DNA from: Faucicola osloensis_B
GTDB taxonomy: Bacteria; Pseudomonadota; Gammaproteobacteria; Pseudomonadales; Moraxellaceae
Assembly: GCA_964211495.1 (NCBI GenBank)
Contig: CAXORL010000001.1
Location: 1,178,001 to 1,242,000, forward strand
Length of the DNA: 64,000 bases
Direction of reading: 5' to 3'
Shown: piece after piece, positions 8,560-18,302 of the stretch
Layout of the letters: the number at the start of each line of letters is the position of its first letter
How positions within the stretch are numbered: the stretch's first letter is position 1
Notes under the pieces: model-generated
Told to the model about the DNA's origin: nothing
Databases searched by the model: none
The model's input: only the letters and a program-made list of their open reading frames with translations
Made by a program: the position numbers and the translations under genes

Positions 8560-9528
8560 ATGATTACATTACGACAATTAGAATTTGCATTGGCAGTTGC
8601 CAAGTACAAGCATTTTAAACGGGCAGCAGAAGAGTGTAATATCTCACAATCTGCTTTAAGCTTGGGGATTGCAGAGCTGGAAAAACAGCTTGATACCCAA
8701 ATTTTTGAGCGTAACAACAAACAAGTGCTAATCACCCCGATTGGGGAAGAAATTCTTGAGCGTGCCACGCGGATATTTGCCGAAGTCAATGACTTGATGA
8801 CCCGCGCCCAGACGCACCAAACCCCACTCGCCTACCCGATGACGATTGGTATCATCCCAACGATTGCCCCTTTTTTGCTGCCCAAGGTATTGCCGCTACT
8901 GCGCCAACAATTCCCACAATTTCAGCTCAATGTGGTAGAAGAACAAACTGAGCGATTGCTTGAAAAAGTCCGTTATGGCGCGATTGATACCGCCATTATT
9001 GCGCTACCTTACAATACTGACGGCATGCTATCATTTGAGTTTTGGTCAGAGACGTTTTTGGCGGTATTTGCTAAAGACAGTAAACACGCCAACTTACCTA
9101 GCATCAATGCTGACGAATTAGCCAACAGTAACTTGATGCTGCTAGGTGAAGGGCATTGTTTGACCGATCATGCGCTATCAGTGTGTCATCTGGATAAAAG
9201 CCGCGTCAAACACGCCTTTAGTGAAGCGAGCCTGCATACGTTAATTCAAATGGCTATCAGCGGTATGGGCACCACGCTAGTGCCGCAAATGGCAGCTGGG
9301 CAAGTGCGCCAGCAGACTGACAATGTGTCGTTAGTGCCGCTCAATGAAGCCGGTCCGCATCGTCGCTTGGCGTTTGTCACCCGTCTCAACTATGCGCGAG
9401 TCGATGATGTGAATCTATTGGGTCGCTTGTTTGCCCAAGGGTTACACGATAGCGAATTGGCGTCTACCTCGCTAGCCATCGCAGATTCTGAGCCCATGAC
9501 TTCAGCGAAGCCCGCCACAGAGGCATAA
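8560..9528 (+). CDS. oxyR: LysR-type peroxide sensor OxyR
   Basis: A 322-residue LysR-family regulator. The N-terminal winged helix-turn-helix covers residues 1-60 (AAEECNISQSALSLGIAELE). The redox cysteines Cys200 and Cys209 in GEGHCLTDHALSVC occupy the positions of C199/C208 of E. coli OxyR, which identifies it as OxyR rather than a generic LysR. When oxidised it should activate ahpC, ahpF and other defence genes. It is divergent from ahpC and followed 6 bp later by sbcD, so it may be cotranscribed with the sbcDC genes. The C-terminal 20-25 residues (Ser/Ala/Thr-rich) extend beyond the usual family end. Confidence 0.95.
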   Translation: MITLRQLEFALAVAKYKHFKRAAEECNISQSALSLGIAELEKQLDTQIFERNNKQVLITPIGEEILERATRIFAEVNDLMTRAQTHQTPLAYPMTIGIIPTIAPFLLPKVLPLLRQQFPQFQLNVVEEQTERLLEKVRYGAIDTAIIALPYNTDGMLSFEFWSETFLAVFAKDSKHANLPSINADELANSNLMLLGEGHCLTDHALSVCHLDKSRVKHAFSEASLHTLIQMAISGMGTTLVPQMAAGQVRQQTDNVSLVPLNEAGPHRRLAFVTRLNYARVDDVNLLGRLFAQGLHDSELASTSLAIADSEPMTSAKPATEA

Positions 9529-9534
9529 TTTTTT

Positions 9535-11058
9535 ATGCTCACTTTATTACATACATCAGATTGGCATTTGGGGCGTAGGCTTTATGGTAAGCCACGCTAC
9601 GATGAATTTAAGCAGTTTTTAGACTGGCAGTTACAGACGCTGCGTGAGCAAAAAGTCGATGTGCTACTGATTGCAGGGGATATTTTTGATACCACCACAC
9701 CCAGTAACCAAGCGCAAAATTTATATTATGATTTTTTAAGTCAAGTTTGCCATACCGATTGTCGCCATGTGATTATAGTAGCAGGCAACCATGATTCAGC
9801 CAGTTTTTTGGAGGCACCCAAACAGCTACTCAAAGCCTTTAACATCCATATCATCGGTAGTATGACAGATACGCCGCCTGATGAAGTGATTACCTTATTA
9901 GATAAAGCAGGGCAACCTGAACTTATTGTCATGGCAGTGCCGTACTTGCGTGACCGTGATGTGCGAACCGTCGGGCATGGCGAACGCCTTGATGATAAAG
10001 AACGAAAACTTGCCCAAGGTATCAAAGCCCATTATGCACAGATTGCCGATATTGCGATTGCGCAACAAGCGCAGCTCAAAGCCAAATATAAGCGTAGCAT
10101 TCCGATTGTGGCAACGGGGCATTTATTTACTGTCGGCGGGCAAACGATGGAAGGCGATGGGGTGCGTGATTTGTATGTCGGCTCACTTGGTAGTATCGGT
10201 GCCGAGATTTTTCACCCACAGATTGACTATGTGGCGCTTGGGCATTTGCATATCCCGCAAGCGGTTGGCGGACAACCACACATCCGTTACGCTGGCTCAC
10301 CCATTGCCATGGGTTTTGGCGAAAGTCGCCAGCAAAAACAAGTGCATTTGCTGCGATTTGATGCCAAGCCTGACTTACTGTCTCAGCCATTACAAACTTT
10401 AACCCTGCAACAAAAACCGCTTGTCTCTGCGCCAACCCCTGTCAAAAAACGCAAAATGGTGAGCCATACGTCGATGGATTTATTTGCGGATGAAGAGTTG
10501 CCTGAATTATCCATGCTTGGCGCGATAAATGTAGAGACTGATATTAACGCAGAGGTTGACGCACAAGCGACCTCTGAGGCACAGTATGATACGTCCAGTG
10601 ATCATCTAAGCGAGCAGCTTAGTGGACAGCCTTACAATATAGCCAAGCTTAGCGATACTACCCTCCTGCAATCACTGCCTGTTCCTGTGTTCCAATCCAT
10701 ACAAACGCTCAAAGGCGATTGGCAAACCATCAAAACCCGCTTACACAGCCTAAAAAACGCCCAACAATCGGTTTGGCTTGAAGTGGTGTATGACGGGCAA
10801 GAAGTCGTGGGTGATTTATCAGAAAAAATCGCAGAACTGGTTAAAGACTCTAGGCTTGAAGTACTACGCATCAAAAATCAGCAAAAACGCGATCAAGTGA
10901 TGCAAAGCCAGCGCGTGGATGAATCGCTTGAAGAGTTAAACCCGACACAAGTATTTGAACGCTGTCTAATTGCCCATCAAGTGCTAGAAGAACAAAAACC
11001 CATGTTATGGTCAAGATATACTGAAGTGCTTGAAAACTTGCAAGGGGGGCAGCAATGA
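9535..11058 (+). CDS. sbcD: Nuclease SbcCD subunit D
   Basis: A 507-residue Mre11-like metallophosphoesterase. The metal-binding motifs are in order: DWHLG (residues 9-13), GDIFD (about 48-52), GNHD (about 84-87) and GHLH (about 234-237). With SbcC it forms an ATP-dependent nuclease that opens hairpins and trims DNA ends blocked by protein. It is longer than the E. coli protein (about 400 aa); the extra length is an acidic insert after about residue 300 (MDLFADEELPELS), probably disordered. It follows oxyR by 6 bp and overlaps sbcC by 4 bp (ATGA), which indicates translational coupling. Confidence 0.95.
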   Translation: MLTLLHTSDWHLGRRLYGKPRYDEFKQFLDWQLQTLREQKVDVLLIAGDIFDTTTPSNQAQNLYYDFLSQVCHTDCRHVIIVAGNHDSASFLEAPKQLLKAFNIHIIGSMTDTPPDEVITLLDKAGQPELIVMAVPYLRDRDVRTVGHGERLDDKERKLAQGIKAHYAQIADIAIAQQAQLKAKYKRSIPIVATGHLFTVGGQTMEGDGVRDLYVGSLGSIGAEIFHPQIDYVALGHLHIPQAVGGQPHIRYAGSPIAMGFGESRQQKQVHLLRFDAKPDLLSQPLQTLTLQQKPLVSAPTPVKKRKMVSHTSMDLFADEELPELSMLGAINVETDINAEVDAQATSEAQYDTSSDHLSEQLSGQPYNIAKLSDTTLLQSLPVPVFQSIQTLKGDWQTIKTRLHSLKNAQQSVWLEVVYDGQEVVGDLSEKIAELVKDSRLEVLRIKNQQKRDQVMQSQRVDESLEELNPTQVFERCLIAHQVLEEQKPMLWSRYTEVLENLQGGQQ

Positions 11059-14000
11059 GAATCTTAAAGCTACGCTTTCAAAACCTTAATTCATTGCAAG
11101 GCGAATGGGAAATTGACTTTCGCCATACCGCGTATGCCGATGAAGGTATTTTTGCCATCACAGGCTCGACAGGTGCGGGTAAAAGCACCATTTTAGATGC
11201 CATTTGCCTTGCCTTATATGGAGCGACGCCACGCTTGGGTGAGATTACCCAAAGCAAAAATGACCTCATGTCACGCCATACCGGCGAATGTTTGAGTGAA
11301 GTGATTTTTGCCACCAAAAGTGGCAGTTATCGCTGTACTTGGCTACAAAAGCGCGCCAGAAAAAACCCCGAAGGCAACTTGCAATCGCCGACCCACGAAA
11401 TCGCCCCTTTTACCGATGATGCTGCAGATTTACCACCGCTTGAAACCCAAACCAGAAAAACTAGAAAACTGGTCGCTGAATTCACCGGCATGGATTTTGA
11501 CCGTTTTACCCGTGCCATGCTACTGGCGCAAGGCAGTTTTGCTGCTTTTTTGCAAGCCAATAGCGATGAGCGCTCCAATCTGCTCGAAGAAATCACCGGC
11601 ACCGAAATCTATGGCGATATCTCAAGAAAAGTACACGAGTTTAAAACCCAATCAGACGCTGAGCTTAAGACGCTCACGGATCGCTTATCAGGCATGACGG
11701 TGTTATCTGATGAAGAAATACAAAGCCTAACCTCACAAAAAAACGCCTTGGTGGACATCGTCAATGAAACCCAAACCGCCATGACCAAAATCGAGTCTGA
11801 TAAGCTATGGCGACAGAACCTTGACGCATACACGCACCAAATCCACCAACTTGAGCATGAAGCACGCGACCTTGCCGAGCAAGAAAGCCAATTTGCCCCA
11901 CAAAGAACCCAACTACAGCGCGCACTAAAAGCCCTTGAAGTGTCGGGTGATGTTAAAAAACTTGATTATCAGCGCGATTTGTTGACTGCACAGCTCAGTG
12001 AGCTTGCCAGTTATCAACACCAGCTACCCACCGCCGAACACAATTGCCAACTTGCTCAAAGAAACCAAGCGGAACGTCAGGCACAAGCCCAGCAAACCGA
12101 AAACGACTGGCAACAGGCCCAACCGTTATTGAACCAAGTGCGCAAGCTCGACACTACCCTTGGGCAAAAAAATCAGTACGCCCAAGAAATTGCGCAGCAG
12201 TTGTCACAGCTTAGTGAGCAATTGGCGCATAATACCCAAAGCATTGATAGGCAGCAGCAGCAGCTTGTTAGCCAGCAAGTAGAGCGTGAACAGCTTACCC
12301 AAGCGCAGCAGCAAATCCCCCATGCAACAACCTTGCCTCAAACATTGGCCTCACTCACCCAGCTACAAGAAACTAGCCAAGCATTTAGTCAACAAGCGCA
12401 GACATTCGCCACCGAACGGCAGCAGTTACAAGGTGATTTTCAGCACAATGAGCAGCAAGCCAGCGCACTGCAATCACAGCTCACGCAGTTGCAATCACAA
12501 ATTTCTCAGCATCGACAAAACTTAGAGAGCCAAACCAGTCAATTATATCATCTGACACAAGGGCAGTCGGCGGCAGCATTGCACCAGCAGGTTGAAACTT
12601 ATTGGCAAACCGACCAGCAGCTTGCCGCCATGCAAAGCGATGTGCAGACTTGGCAAACCAACCTACAACACTATCAGCAATTTGTGCAGCAATTAGCCGA
12701 TGGTCAAACTCAATTGGCTCAGATTGCTAGCCAACGACTAACTAGCGAGCAGCAGCAACAATCCGCCGAGCAGACCGTTGAATTGTTAAATCGCAATTTG
12801 ATTTTATTGGCAAAAATTCAAGATTTGACCGAGGAGCGCGATAGATTACGCCACGGCGAACCTTGCCCGCTGTGTGGATCAACCGCGCATCCTTTCGCCA
12901 CCACCCATCAGCCCTACACGCCCGATGATACAGAGCAACAATTAGCGATTGCCAAACAACGGCTTGATGACATCAATCGCCAATTACAGCAGTTATTGCT
13001 TAAAGAACATGCACTCACAAATAACCAGCAACAGCGCATTGAACATTTGCAGCACCTACAGGCACACAACCAACGTTTATTAAATCAATTACAGCTTGCC
13101 AGCCAACACCTTATACATGCTCAGCCTGTACAACAGGCAATTGAAGCATTAGCGTCCGTTATAACCCCTAACGCTGATAATGATATAGCCCACCAAGCCC
13201 TTCAAACATTGACGACGATAATCCAGACTCAACAAACCAACAATCAGCAGTCTTTGGCAGCACTGCAAGATTCACTGACGCAAATCGAAGCCGTACAATC
13301 CGAGCAGCAGCAAACCCAGCAGCGATTAGCAAAACTGAGCGAGCAATACCATGATGTTTTGCAGCAACAAACCCTGCTACAAAATCAGCAGCAACATCGC
13401 CAAGACAGAATCCGCGATATTGATGCCCAGCAATTGGTTATCGCCGAGAAACAACATCAAGTAATGCAGCGCATCGACAAGTTGCTGATGCCGTTTGCAA
13501 CGCGCGAGCACACTTTTAGTTTTGCTACCACACAGGATGTGAATGCTCAATTAAATCAGCATATCGATACCCTTGCGCAACTTTCGCAGCGCTATCAGGG
13601 ATTAGAAACTAAGCTTAGCCATATCAATGAAACCATCACAGGGATTGAGCAAACGCTCACCCGATTGGTGGCAGATCAGCAACATTTAACCCAAAATCAA
13701 CGCCAAGTCCGCCAGCGACAGCAAGCATTGGCGCAAGAGATTAGCGAGCTACAGGCGCAGCGATACGCCTTGTTTGGCGAACAAGCGGTAGACATCGTCT
13801 CTCACGCGTTAATCCAAGCAAAAAATCAGGCTTTGCAGGATTATCAAGCCAGCCAAACCGCCTTTCATGAGCAGCTAAGTCGGCTGCAGATTTTGCAACA
13901 ACAAATCGCATCTTTGACCACTAGCACCACCCAACTAAAAATTGCCCAGCAAAGCCTACAAGCCGATATTCAGCAGCGTTTTGCGACATTGGGTTTTGTG

Positions 14001-14843
14001 GATGAGGCCGATTATCGCGCTGCGGTGTTAGTCGATACCGAGCGAGAACGCTTACAACAGCTTGCCAGTCAACTCCATGACAGCCAGCAGCGCAATCATA
14101 ACCTACTCACTGAAGCCAAACGCATACAGCAGCAGTTACTCGACCATCCCCAAACTGCGCTGTCACTTGAGCAATTGCTTGATGCACTTGGGCAATTGCA
14201 ACAGCAATTTAGCGAGCAGCAAAAACAATTGGGCGCCGTTGAACAGCAGCTAGCAGCCAATGAAGCCCTTAAACAAAACCAGCAGCAACTATTAGATGCC
14301 ATCAACCAACAGCGCAACCATACCGAAGAATGGAAGGTATTGCATCAGTTGATTGGTTCAAGCGATGGCAAAAAATTCCGTAACTTTGCCCAAGGCTTGA
14401 CCTTTAATATCATGGTTGCCCACGCCAATGAGCAGCTCAAAAAAATGAGCGACCGTTATTTGCTGATAGCTGATAGCGAGCAGCCTTTGATGCTCAATGT
14501 GATGGACAATTACCAAGGCGGGCAAATCCGTACCAGTAAAAATCTATCAGGCGGTGAGAGTTTTATTATCAGCTTGTCGCTTGCATTGGGACTGTCAAAT
14601 ATGGCCAGTCACCGCATGCAAGTAGATTCGCTGTTTTTGGATGAAGGCTTCGGTACGCTCGATGAAGAAGCACTCGATGTGGCGCTCGACACCCTAACCA
14701 ACCTACAACAATCGGGCAAGCTAATTGGCGTGATTTCCCATATTCAGGCACTCAAAGATAGAATCAGCAGTCAAATCCAAGTAGTGCCGCAAACAGGGGG
14801 CATCAGTAAAATTATCGGTGCCGGTATTACCAAGATTAGTTGA
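11055..14843 (+). CDS. sbcC: Nuclease SbcCD subunit C (SMC-like ATPase)
   Basis: A 1262-residue Rad50-like ATPase. Walker A GSTGAGKST is at residues 37-45. Long Gln-rich coiled coils flank a zinc hook, CPLCGS, near residue 605, which joins two molecules. The C-terminal ATPase half has the signature LSGGES and Walker B SLFLDEGFGTLDEE, ending with a typical D-loop. It works with SbcD as the DNA-end nuclease. The coding sequence is unusually rich in CAG/CAA codons, giving runs of Gln in the coiled coils. It overlaps sbcD by 4 bp. No terminator hairpin is evident immediately after its stop. Confidence 0.96.
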   Translation: MRILKLRFQNLNSLQGEWEIDFRHTAYADEGIFAITGSTGAGKSTILDAICLALYGATPRLGEITQSKNDLMSRHTGECLSEVIFATKSGSYRCTWLQKRARKNPEGNLQSPTHEIAPFTDDAADLPPLETQTRKTRKLVAEFTGMDFDRFTRAMLLAQGSFAAFLQANSDERSNLLEEITGTEIYGDISRKVHEFKTQSDAELKTLTDRLSGMTVLSDEEIQSLTSQKNALVDIVNETQTAMTKIESDKLWRQNLDAYTHQIHQLEHEARDLAEQESQFAPQRTQLQRALKALEVSGDVKKLDYQRDLLTAQLSELASYQHQLPTAEHNCQLAQRNQAERQAQAQQTENDWQQAQPLLNQVRKLDTTLGQKNQYAQEIAQQLSQLSEQLAHNTQSIDRQQQQLVSQQVEREQLTQAQQQIPHATTLPQTLASLTQLQETSQAFSQQAQTFATERQQLQGDFQHNEQQASALQSQLTQLQSQISQHRQNLESQTSQLYHLTQGQSAAALHQQVETYWQTDQQLAAMQSDVQTWQTNLQHYQQFVQQLADGQTQLAQIASQRLTSEQQQQSAEQTVELLNRNLILLAKIQDLTEERDRLRHGEPCPLCGSTAHPFATTHQPYTPDDTEQQLAIAKQRLDDINRQLQQLLLKEHALTNNQQQRIEHLQHLQAHNQRLLNQLQLASQHLIHAQPVQQAIEALASVITPNADNDIAHQALQTLTTIIQTQQTNNQQSLAALQDSLTQIEAVQSEQQQTQQRLAKLSEQYHDVLQQQTLLQNQQQHRQDRIRDIDAQQLVIAEKQHQVMQRIDKLLMPFATREHTFSFATTQDVNAQLNQHIDTLAQLSQRYQGLETKLSHINETITGIEQTLTRLVADQQHLTQNQRQVRQRQQALAQEISELQAQRYALFGEQAVDIVSHALIQAKNQALQDYQASQTAFHEQLSRLQILQQQIASLTTSTTQLKIAQQSLQADIQQRFATLGFVDEADYRAAVLVDTERERLQQLASQLHDSQQRNHNLLTEAKRIQQQLLDHPQTALSLEQLLDALGQLQQQFSEQQKQLGAVEQQLAANEALKQNQQQLLDAINQQRNHTEEWKVLHQLIGSSDGKKFRNFAQGLTFNIMVAHANEQLKKMSDRYLLIADSEQPLMLNVMDNYQGGQIRTSKNLSGGESFIISLSLALGLSNMASHRMQVDSLFLDEGFGTLDEEALDVALDTLTNLQQSGKLIGVISHIQALKDRISSQIQVVPQTGGISKIIGAGITKIS

Positions 14844-15010
14844 CTCAGGCTAGCTTTGATAAGTTAAGCTAAGCGGCGCGGCAAACTCACTGTAACAACC
14901 GATTCATCTTGCTGTCATGTCATTGGGTAATACTACTTCAATGTTTACCGCTCGCTTAATCAAAACCTAAGTGCTCAGTGCTATTTATGTCAACTCATAA
15001 GGGCAACACG

Positions 15011-15925
15011 ATGTTAACCAAACTTTCGCAGCTTTTAGCGCAAGGGCGCTTTGTCTCCCCTGTCCCTGCCGTGGTGGTGCACCCTACTACCGATATCATT
15101 TTGCAATCTTGTATCCAAGCACATCAGCACCACATCATCACCCCGATTTTGGTCGGTCCAAAACATAAAATCGAAAAAGCCGCTACTGACGCCAATTTAG
15201 ATATCTCAGGCTTTATGTTAGTGGATGCTGAGCATAGCCATGACGCAGTTGAAATCGCCGCAAAAATGGTTCGTGAACAGCAAGCCGACTTTATCATCAA
15301 AGGTTCAGTGCATACCGATGAGTTAATGGGCGTTCTGATTGATAAAACCCAAAACCTACGCACCGAGCGCCGTATGAGCCACGTGTGGTTAATGGAAAGT
15401 CCCACGTATCACAAGCTTTTGACCTTGACCGATTGTGCACTCAACGTGGTGCCAGATTTGCTCACCAAAAAAGACATTTTGCAAAATGCGATTGATTTTG
15501 CGCACGCGCTCGACATTGAGCAGCCTAAAGTAGCCATCTTGGCAGCGGTTGAAGAAGTCAAACCGCAAATGCAATCGACCATTGATGCCGCGGCGTTATG
15601 CAAAATGGCAGACCGGGGTCAAATCACCGGCGCCTTGCTTGATGGACCCCTAGCGTTTGACAATGCCATTAGCCAACAGTCTGCGGATATCAAACATATC
15701 CACTCACCTGTCACGGGCGATGTCGATATTTTACTGGTACCTGACTTAGAAGCGGGCAATATGCTAGGTAAACAGTTAATTTATTTGGGCGAAGCCAAAG
15801 CCGCTGGTATTGTCATGGGTTCAAAAGTGCCGATTGTGTTGACCAGCCGCTCGGATGACGAACTCGACCGCCTGTATTCTATTGCCCTTGGCGCCTACGT
15901 TGCGCAAAAGCGTAAACAAGCTTGA
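15011..15925 (+). CDS. Phosphate acetyl/butyryltransferase family enzyme
   Basis: A 304-residue protein of the phosphotransacetylase/phosphotransbutyrylase family, of the short kind without an N-terminal regulatory or MaoC domain. Family features include PILVGP near residue 45, ADFIIKGSVHTDELM, ITGALLDGPLAFDNA and the C-terminal LLVPDLEAGNMLGKQL. It would exchange CoA for phosphate on acetyl- or butyryl-CoA. The start at 15011 is chosen because AAGGG lies 7 nt upstream; in-frame starts at 14978 (GTG) and 14987 lack one. The acetate-kinase-like gene follows 40 bp downstream, so the two form an acyl-CoA to acyl-phosphate to acid plus ATP route. Acetyl versus butyryl preference is not decidable here, so no symbol is given. 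Confidence 0.85.
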   Translation: MLTKLSQLLAQGRFVSPVPAVVVHPTTDIILQSCIQAHQHHIITPILVGPKHKIEKAATDANLDISGFMLVDAEHSHDAVEIAAKMVREQQADFIIKGSVHTDELMGVLIDKTQNLRTERRMSHVWLMESPTYHKLLTLTDCALNVVPDLLTKKDILQNAIDFAHALDIEQPKVAILAAVEEVKPQMQSTIDAAALCKMADRGQITGALLDGPLAFDNAISQQSADIKHIHSPVTGDVDILLVPDLEAGNMLGKQLIYLGEAKAAGIVMGSKVPIVLTSRSDDELDRLYSIALGAYVAQKRKQA

Positions 15926-15965
15926 TGTTAATTCAGGTTACTTGAGATTAATTGAGATTACTAGC

Positions 15966-17195
15966 ATGAACGATTTTGTCATGAGGCATACTGACTCGAC
16001 TCACCCGATTGTGGTGACTTTTAACGTGGGTTCAGCGACTATCAAAATGGCGGCGTACGACACGGCTAAGGCAGTCGACTCATCCCCGCTTGCGTGGTCC
16101 CCCTTGTTTGATGTCAATATCAACCTAAAAACCAAAAACAAAGTCTGGCACGCCATGCCACAATCTTTGTCTGACTGGGAACCGCAAGATAGCCTGACAG
16201 ACACCGCAGTAAGCCTGTTTACTCGTGTTAGACAGGCCTTTCCCGCGCGTGAGATTGTCTGTATCCACCGAGTGGTTCATGGTGGCAAACGCTATCATGT
16301 TCCTGTGGTGATTAATGAGACAGTGATGGCGCGGTTGGTGGAGTTATCACCGATTTGTCCGCTACATCAGCCCCCTGCCCTATCTGTGGTCAACGCGCTG
16401 CAAGCGATTGATAAAAAACTGGTGCACATCGCTGCCTTTGATACCGCTTTCCACTACCATCGCCCAGAGATTTGGTCTAGCTATGCGCTCCCAAAATCGC
16501 TGCGCGATCAAGGCGTACGCTGTTATGGCTTTCATGGTTTATCTTATCAGGCAATTATGCGCAAACTTGAAACCTATCTCCCAAAGATTGCCAAAAAACG
16601 CTTAATTATTGCGCATTTAGGTAGTGGCTGTAGTATCACCGCGGTCGACAATGGCGAGTCAAAAGACAGTACCTTTGGCTTTAGTGGATTAGATGGCGTA
16701 CCAATGGGTACCCGTCCGGGTCATTTGGATTCTGGGGTGATTTTATATATGGTCGAGCAAGGTTGGACGCTCGAGCAAATGAACCAATGCCTATATAAAG
16801 AGTCGGGTTTGCTCGGTTTATCTGAAATTAGCAATGACGTGCGTGATTTGCTCGCTAGCGATGACCCACGCGCCAAATTTGCACTGGCGTATTTTGCCAC
16901 GCATGCCGCTAAAGAAATCGCAAGCCTGATGGTTAGTATGAAAGGCTGTGATGCGCTTATCTTTACCGCAGGGATAGGTGAGCAGTCGGCGATTATCCGT
17001 CAGATGATTGTCGAACAACTCGATTTTTTAGGTTTTAGTTTGGATGCGGATAAAAATATCGATGGCCGTATTGACGTTCCGATTTTACGAATCAACTCAG
17101 ACGATGACAAACAAATTTATGTCATATTGACCGATGAGCAACTTGAATTAGCTCTATCACTTAAGCATGCAATCACGATAGAAACTGATAAGTAA
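15966..17195 (+). CDS. ackA: Acetate/propionate-family kinase
   Basis: About 409 residues, ASKHA-fold acetate kinase family. Visible motifs: N-terminal TFNVGSATIKM (phosphate 1 loop, normally N-x-GSSS), RVVHGG, FDTAFH with the catalytic Asp, YGFHGLSYQ, HLGSGCSITA, and TFGFSGLDGVPMGTRPGH in place of the more usual MGFTPLEGL. It makes acetate (or propionate/butyrate) plus ATP from the acyl phosphate produced by its upstream partner. The ATG at 15966 is preferred; the frame is open to 15855 inside the previous gene, and ATG 15981 is an alternative start. The variant substrate loop suggests a divergent subfamily, so the preferred acid is uncertain. Confidence 0.85.
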   Translation: MNDFVMRHTDSTHPIVVTFNVGSATIKMAAYDTAKAVDSSPLAWSPLFDVNINLKTKNKVWHAMPQSLSDWEPQDSLTDTAVSLFTRVRQAFPAREIVCIHRVVHGGKRYHVPVVINETVMARLVELSPICPLHQPPALSVVNALQAIDKKLVHIAAFDTAFHYHRPEIWSSYALPKSLRDQGVRCYGFHGLSYQAIMRKLETYLPKIAKKRLIIAHLGSGCSITAVDNGESKDSTFGFSGLDGVPMGTRPGHLDSGVILYMVEQGWTLEQMNQCLYKESGLLGLSEISNDVRDLLASDDPRAKFALAYFATHAAKEIASLMVSMKGCDALIFTAGIGEQSAIIRQMIVEQLDFLGFSLDADKNIDGRIDVPILRINSDDDKQIYVILTDEQLELALSLKHAITIETDK

Positions 17196-17506
17196 AAGTA
17201 ACAAACCTGTCAACTATTTTTAGGATGAAGGGTAAAATATAACCGATTTTTATCGGTTACCGACTCTTCTTGTCTAGTTGATTATACTATTACAAATATT
17301 AACATAAATAGCGATTGTTTTTTACTTTTAAGCTCCTCGCAAGGTTTAATTTAGCCATTTTTCATGATATTGTAATATCAAGCAAATAGACTATGCTTAA
17401 ATCTTATCACATTCATTTTAGTCATATTTTTGATTAGAAAATGTATCGCAACTTGGTATTCTTCAATACCCTTCTTGTTTTTTCTGTTAGCCTAATGAGG
17501 TCAATT
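17196..17506. other. Intergenic region between ackA and phasin gene
   Basis: 311 bp, AT-rich. AACCGAT (17241-17247) and ATCGGTT (17252-17258) form a short hairpin that may end the ackA transcript, although no good T-run follows. The rest should hold the phasin promoter. Nothing else is visible. Confidence 0.5.
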
Positions 17507-18103
17507 ATGAACAACGATTTTATGGATAAAATGAAAGATGGTTCACGTCAAATGTACGCACCATGGTCTCGCTTCAACCAAGCGATGTTACGAAATGCGG
17601 AAAAAATGACTGACTTTTCTTTAGAAACAATGCGTCATTACTCAGAGATGGGTCTTGAGCAACTTCGCAATGTTTCTTCTGTTGACTCTCCAGAAGCGGC
17701 TTCAAGCTTTAACCAAAAACAAACTGAGCTGCTCAACCAATTGGGTCAAAAAATGTTGTCAGATGCACAGCGTTTGACTGAGCTTGGCAACGAAATCCGT
17801 AATGAAGTCATGTCAGCGATGAATGAAATCTATAGCCAAAATGCATCAAGCATGCAAGATGCCATGCAAAGCGCCGCTAGCAACGCATCAAAAACGGCAG
17901 AAGACTTTAACCGCAAAGTAAACGAAAACATGCACAAAGCGGCAAACCAAATGTCAGAAGCGGTTAAACAAACCACCCAAAACATGAACAAAGCTGCGAC
18001 TAACGTGAATGCTGCGGCAACCCGCACCGCTGATGATGTAGCACAAACACAAAATAGCGAAGCGGCAAAACCTGCAGCAAAAACGACCCCTGCGGCAAAA
18101 TAA
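17507..18103 (+). CDS. Phasin family protein
   Basis: A 198-residue amphipathic, mostly helical protein resembling phasins, which coat PHA storage granules. The N-terminal half (FNQAMLRNAEKMTDFSLE, then EMGLEQLRNV) has the phasin pattern. The C-terminal half is a low-complexity Ala/Asn/Lys/Thr tail of the KAATNVNAAATR and AAKTTPAAK type, similar to tails of many phasins and histone-like proteins. The start at 17507 is set by GAGG 7 nt upstream. The PHA synthase lies 200 bp downstream after a strong terminator. Assignment rests on composition, length and context. Confidence 0.8.
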   Translation: MNNDFMDKMKDGSRQMYAPWSRFNQAMLRNAEKMTDFSLETMRHYSEMGLEQLRNVSSVDSPEAASSFNQKQTELLNQLGQKMLSDAQRLTELGNEIRNEVMSAMNEIYSQNASSMQDAMQSAASNASKTAEDFNRKVNENMHKAANQMSEAVKQTTQNMNKAATNVNAAATRTADDVAQTQNSEAAKPAAKTTPAAK

Positions 18104-18204
18104 TTGGTTTGATGCATCGTAGTCATTCTTAAGACTGTATCATTTATAAACCGCTATTTATGTTTTACCTGATAGATGAATAGCGGCTTATGAATCTATA
18201 AAAG

Positions 18205-18241
18205 TGGTGGATTAGACAGATGCCTAATCCACCATATTTTT
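18205..18241 (+). terminator. Strong terminator between phasin and phaC
   Basis: TGGTGGATTAG (18205-18215) pairs perfectly with CTAATCCACCA (18224-18234), followed by TATTTTT. This separates or attenuates phaC transcription relative to the phasin gene. Confidence 0.85.
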
Positions 18242-18302
18242 AAGTAAGCATGCGCATTCACAGCGAATTCTTATCAAGCACATCATAATAACGGGACTTA
18301 TC

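Noticed and set aside
10127..10435. Minus-strand open frames inside sbcD, sbcC and other genes
   Set aside because: They are shadows of well-supported genes, with no ribosome-binding sites or recognisable products.
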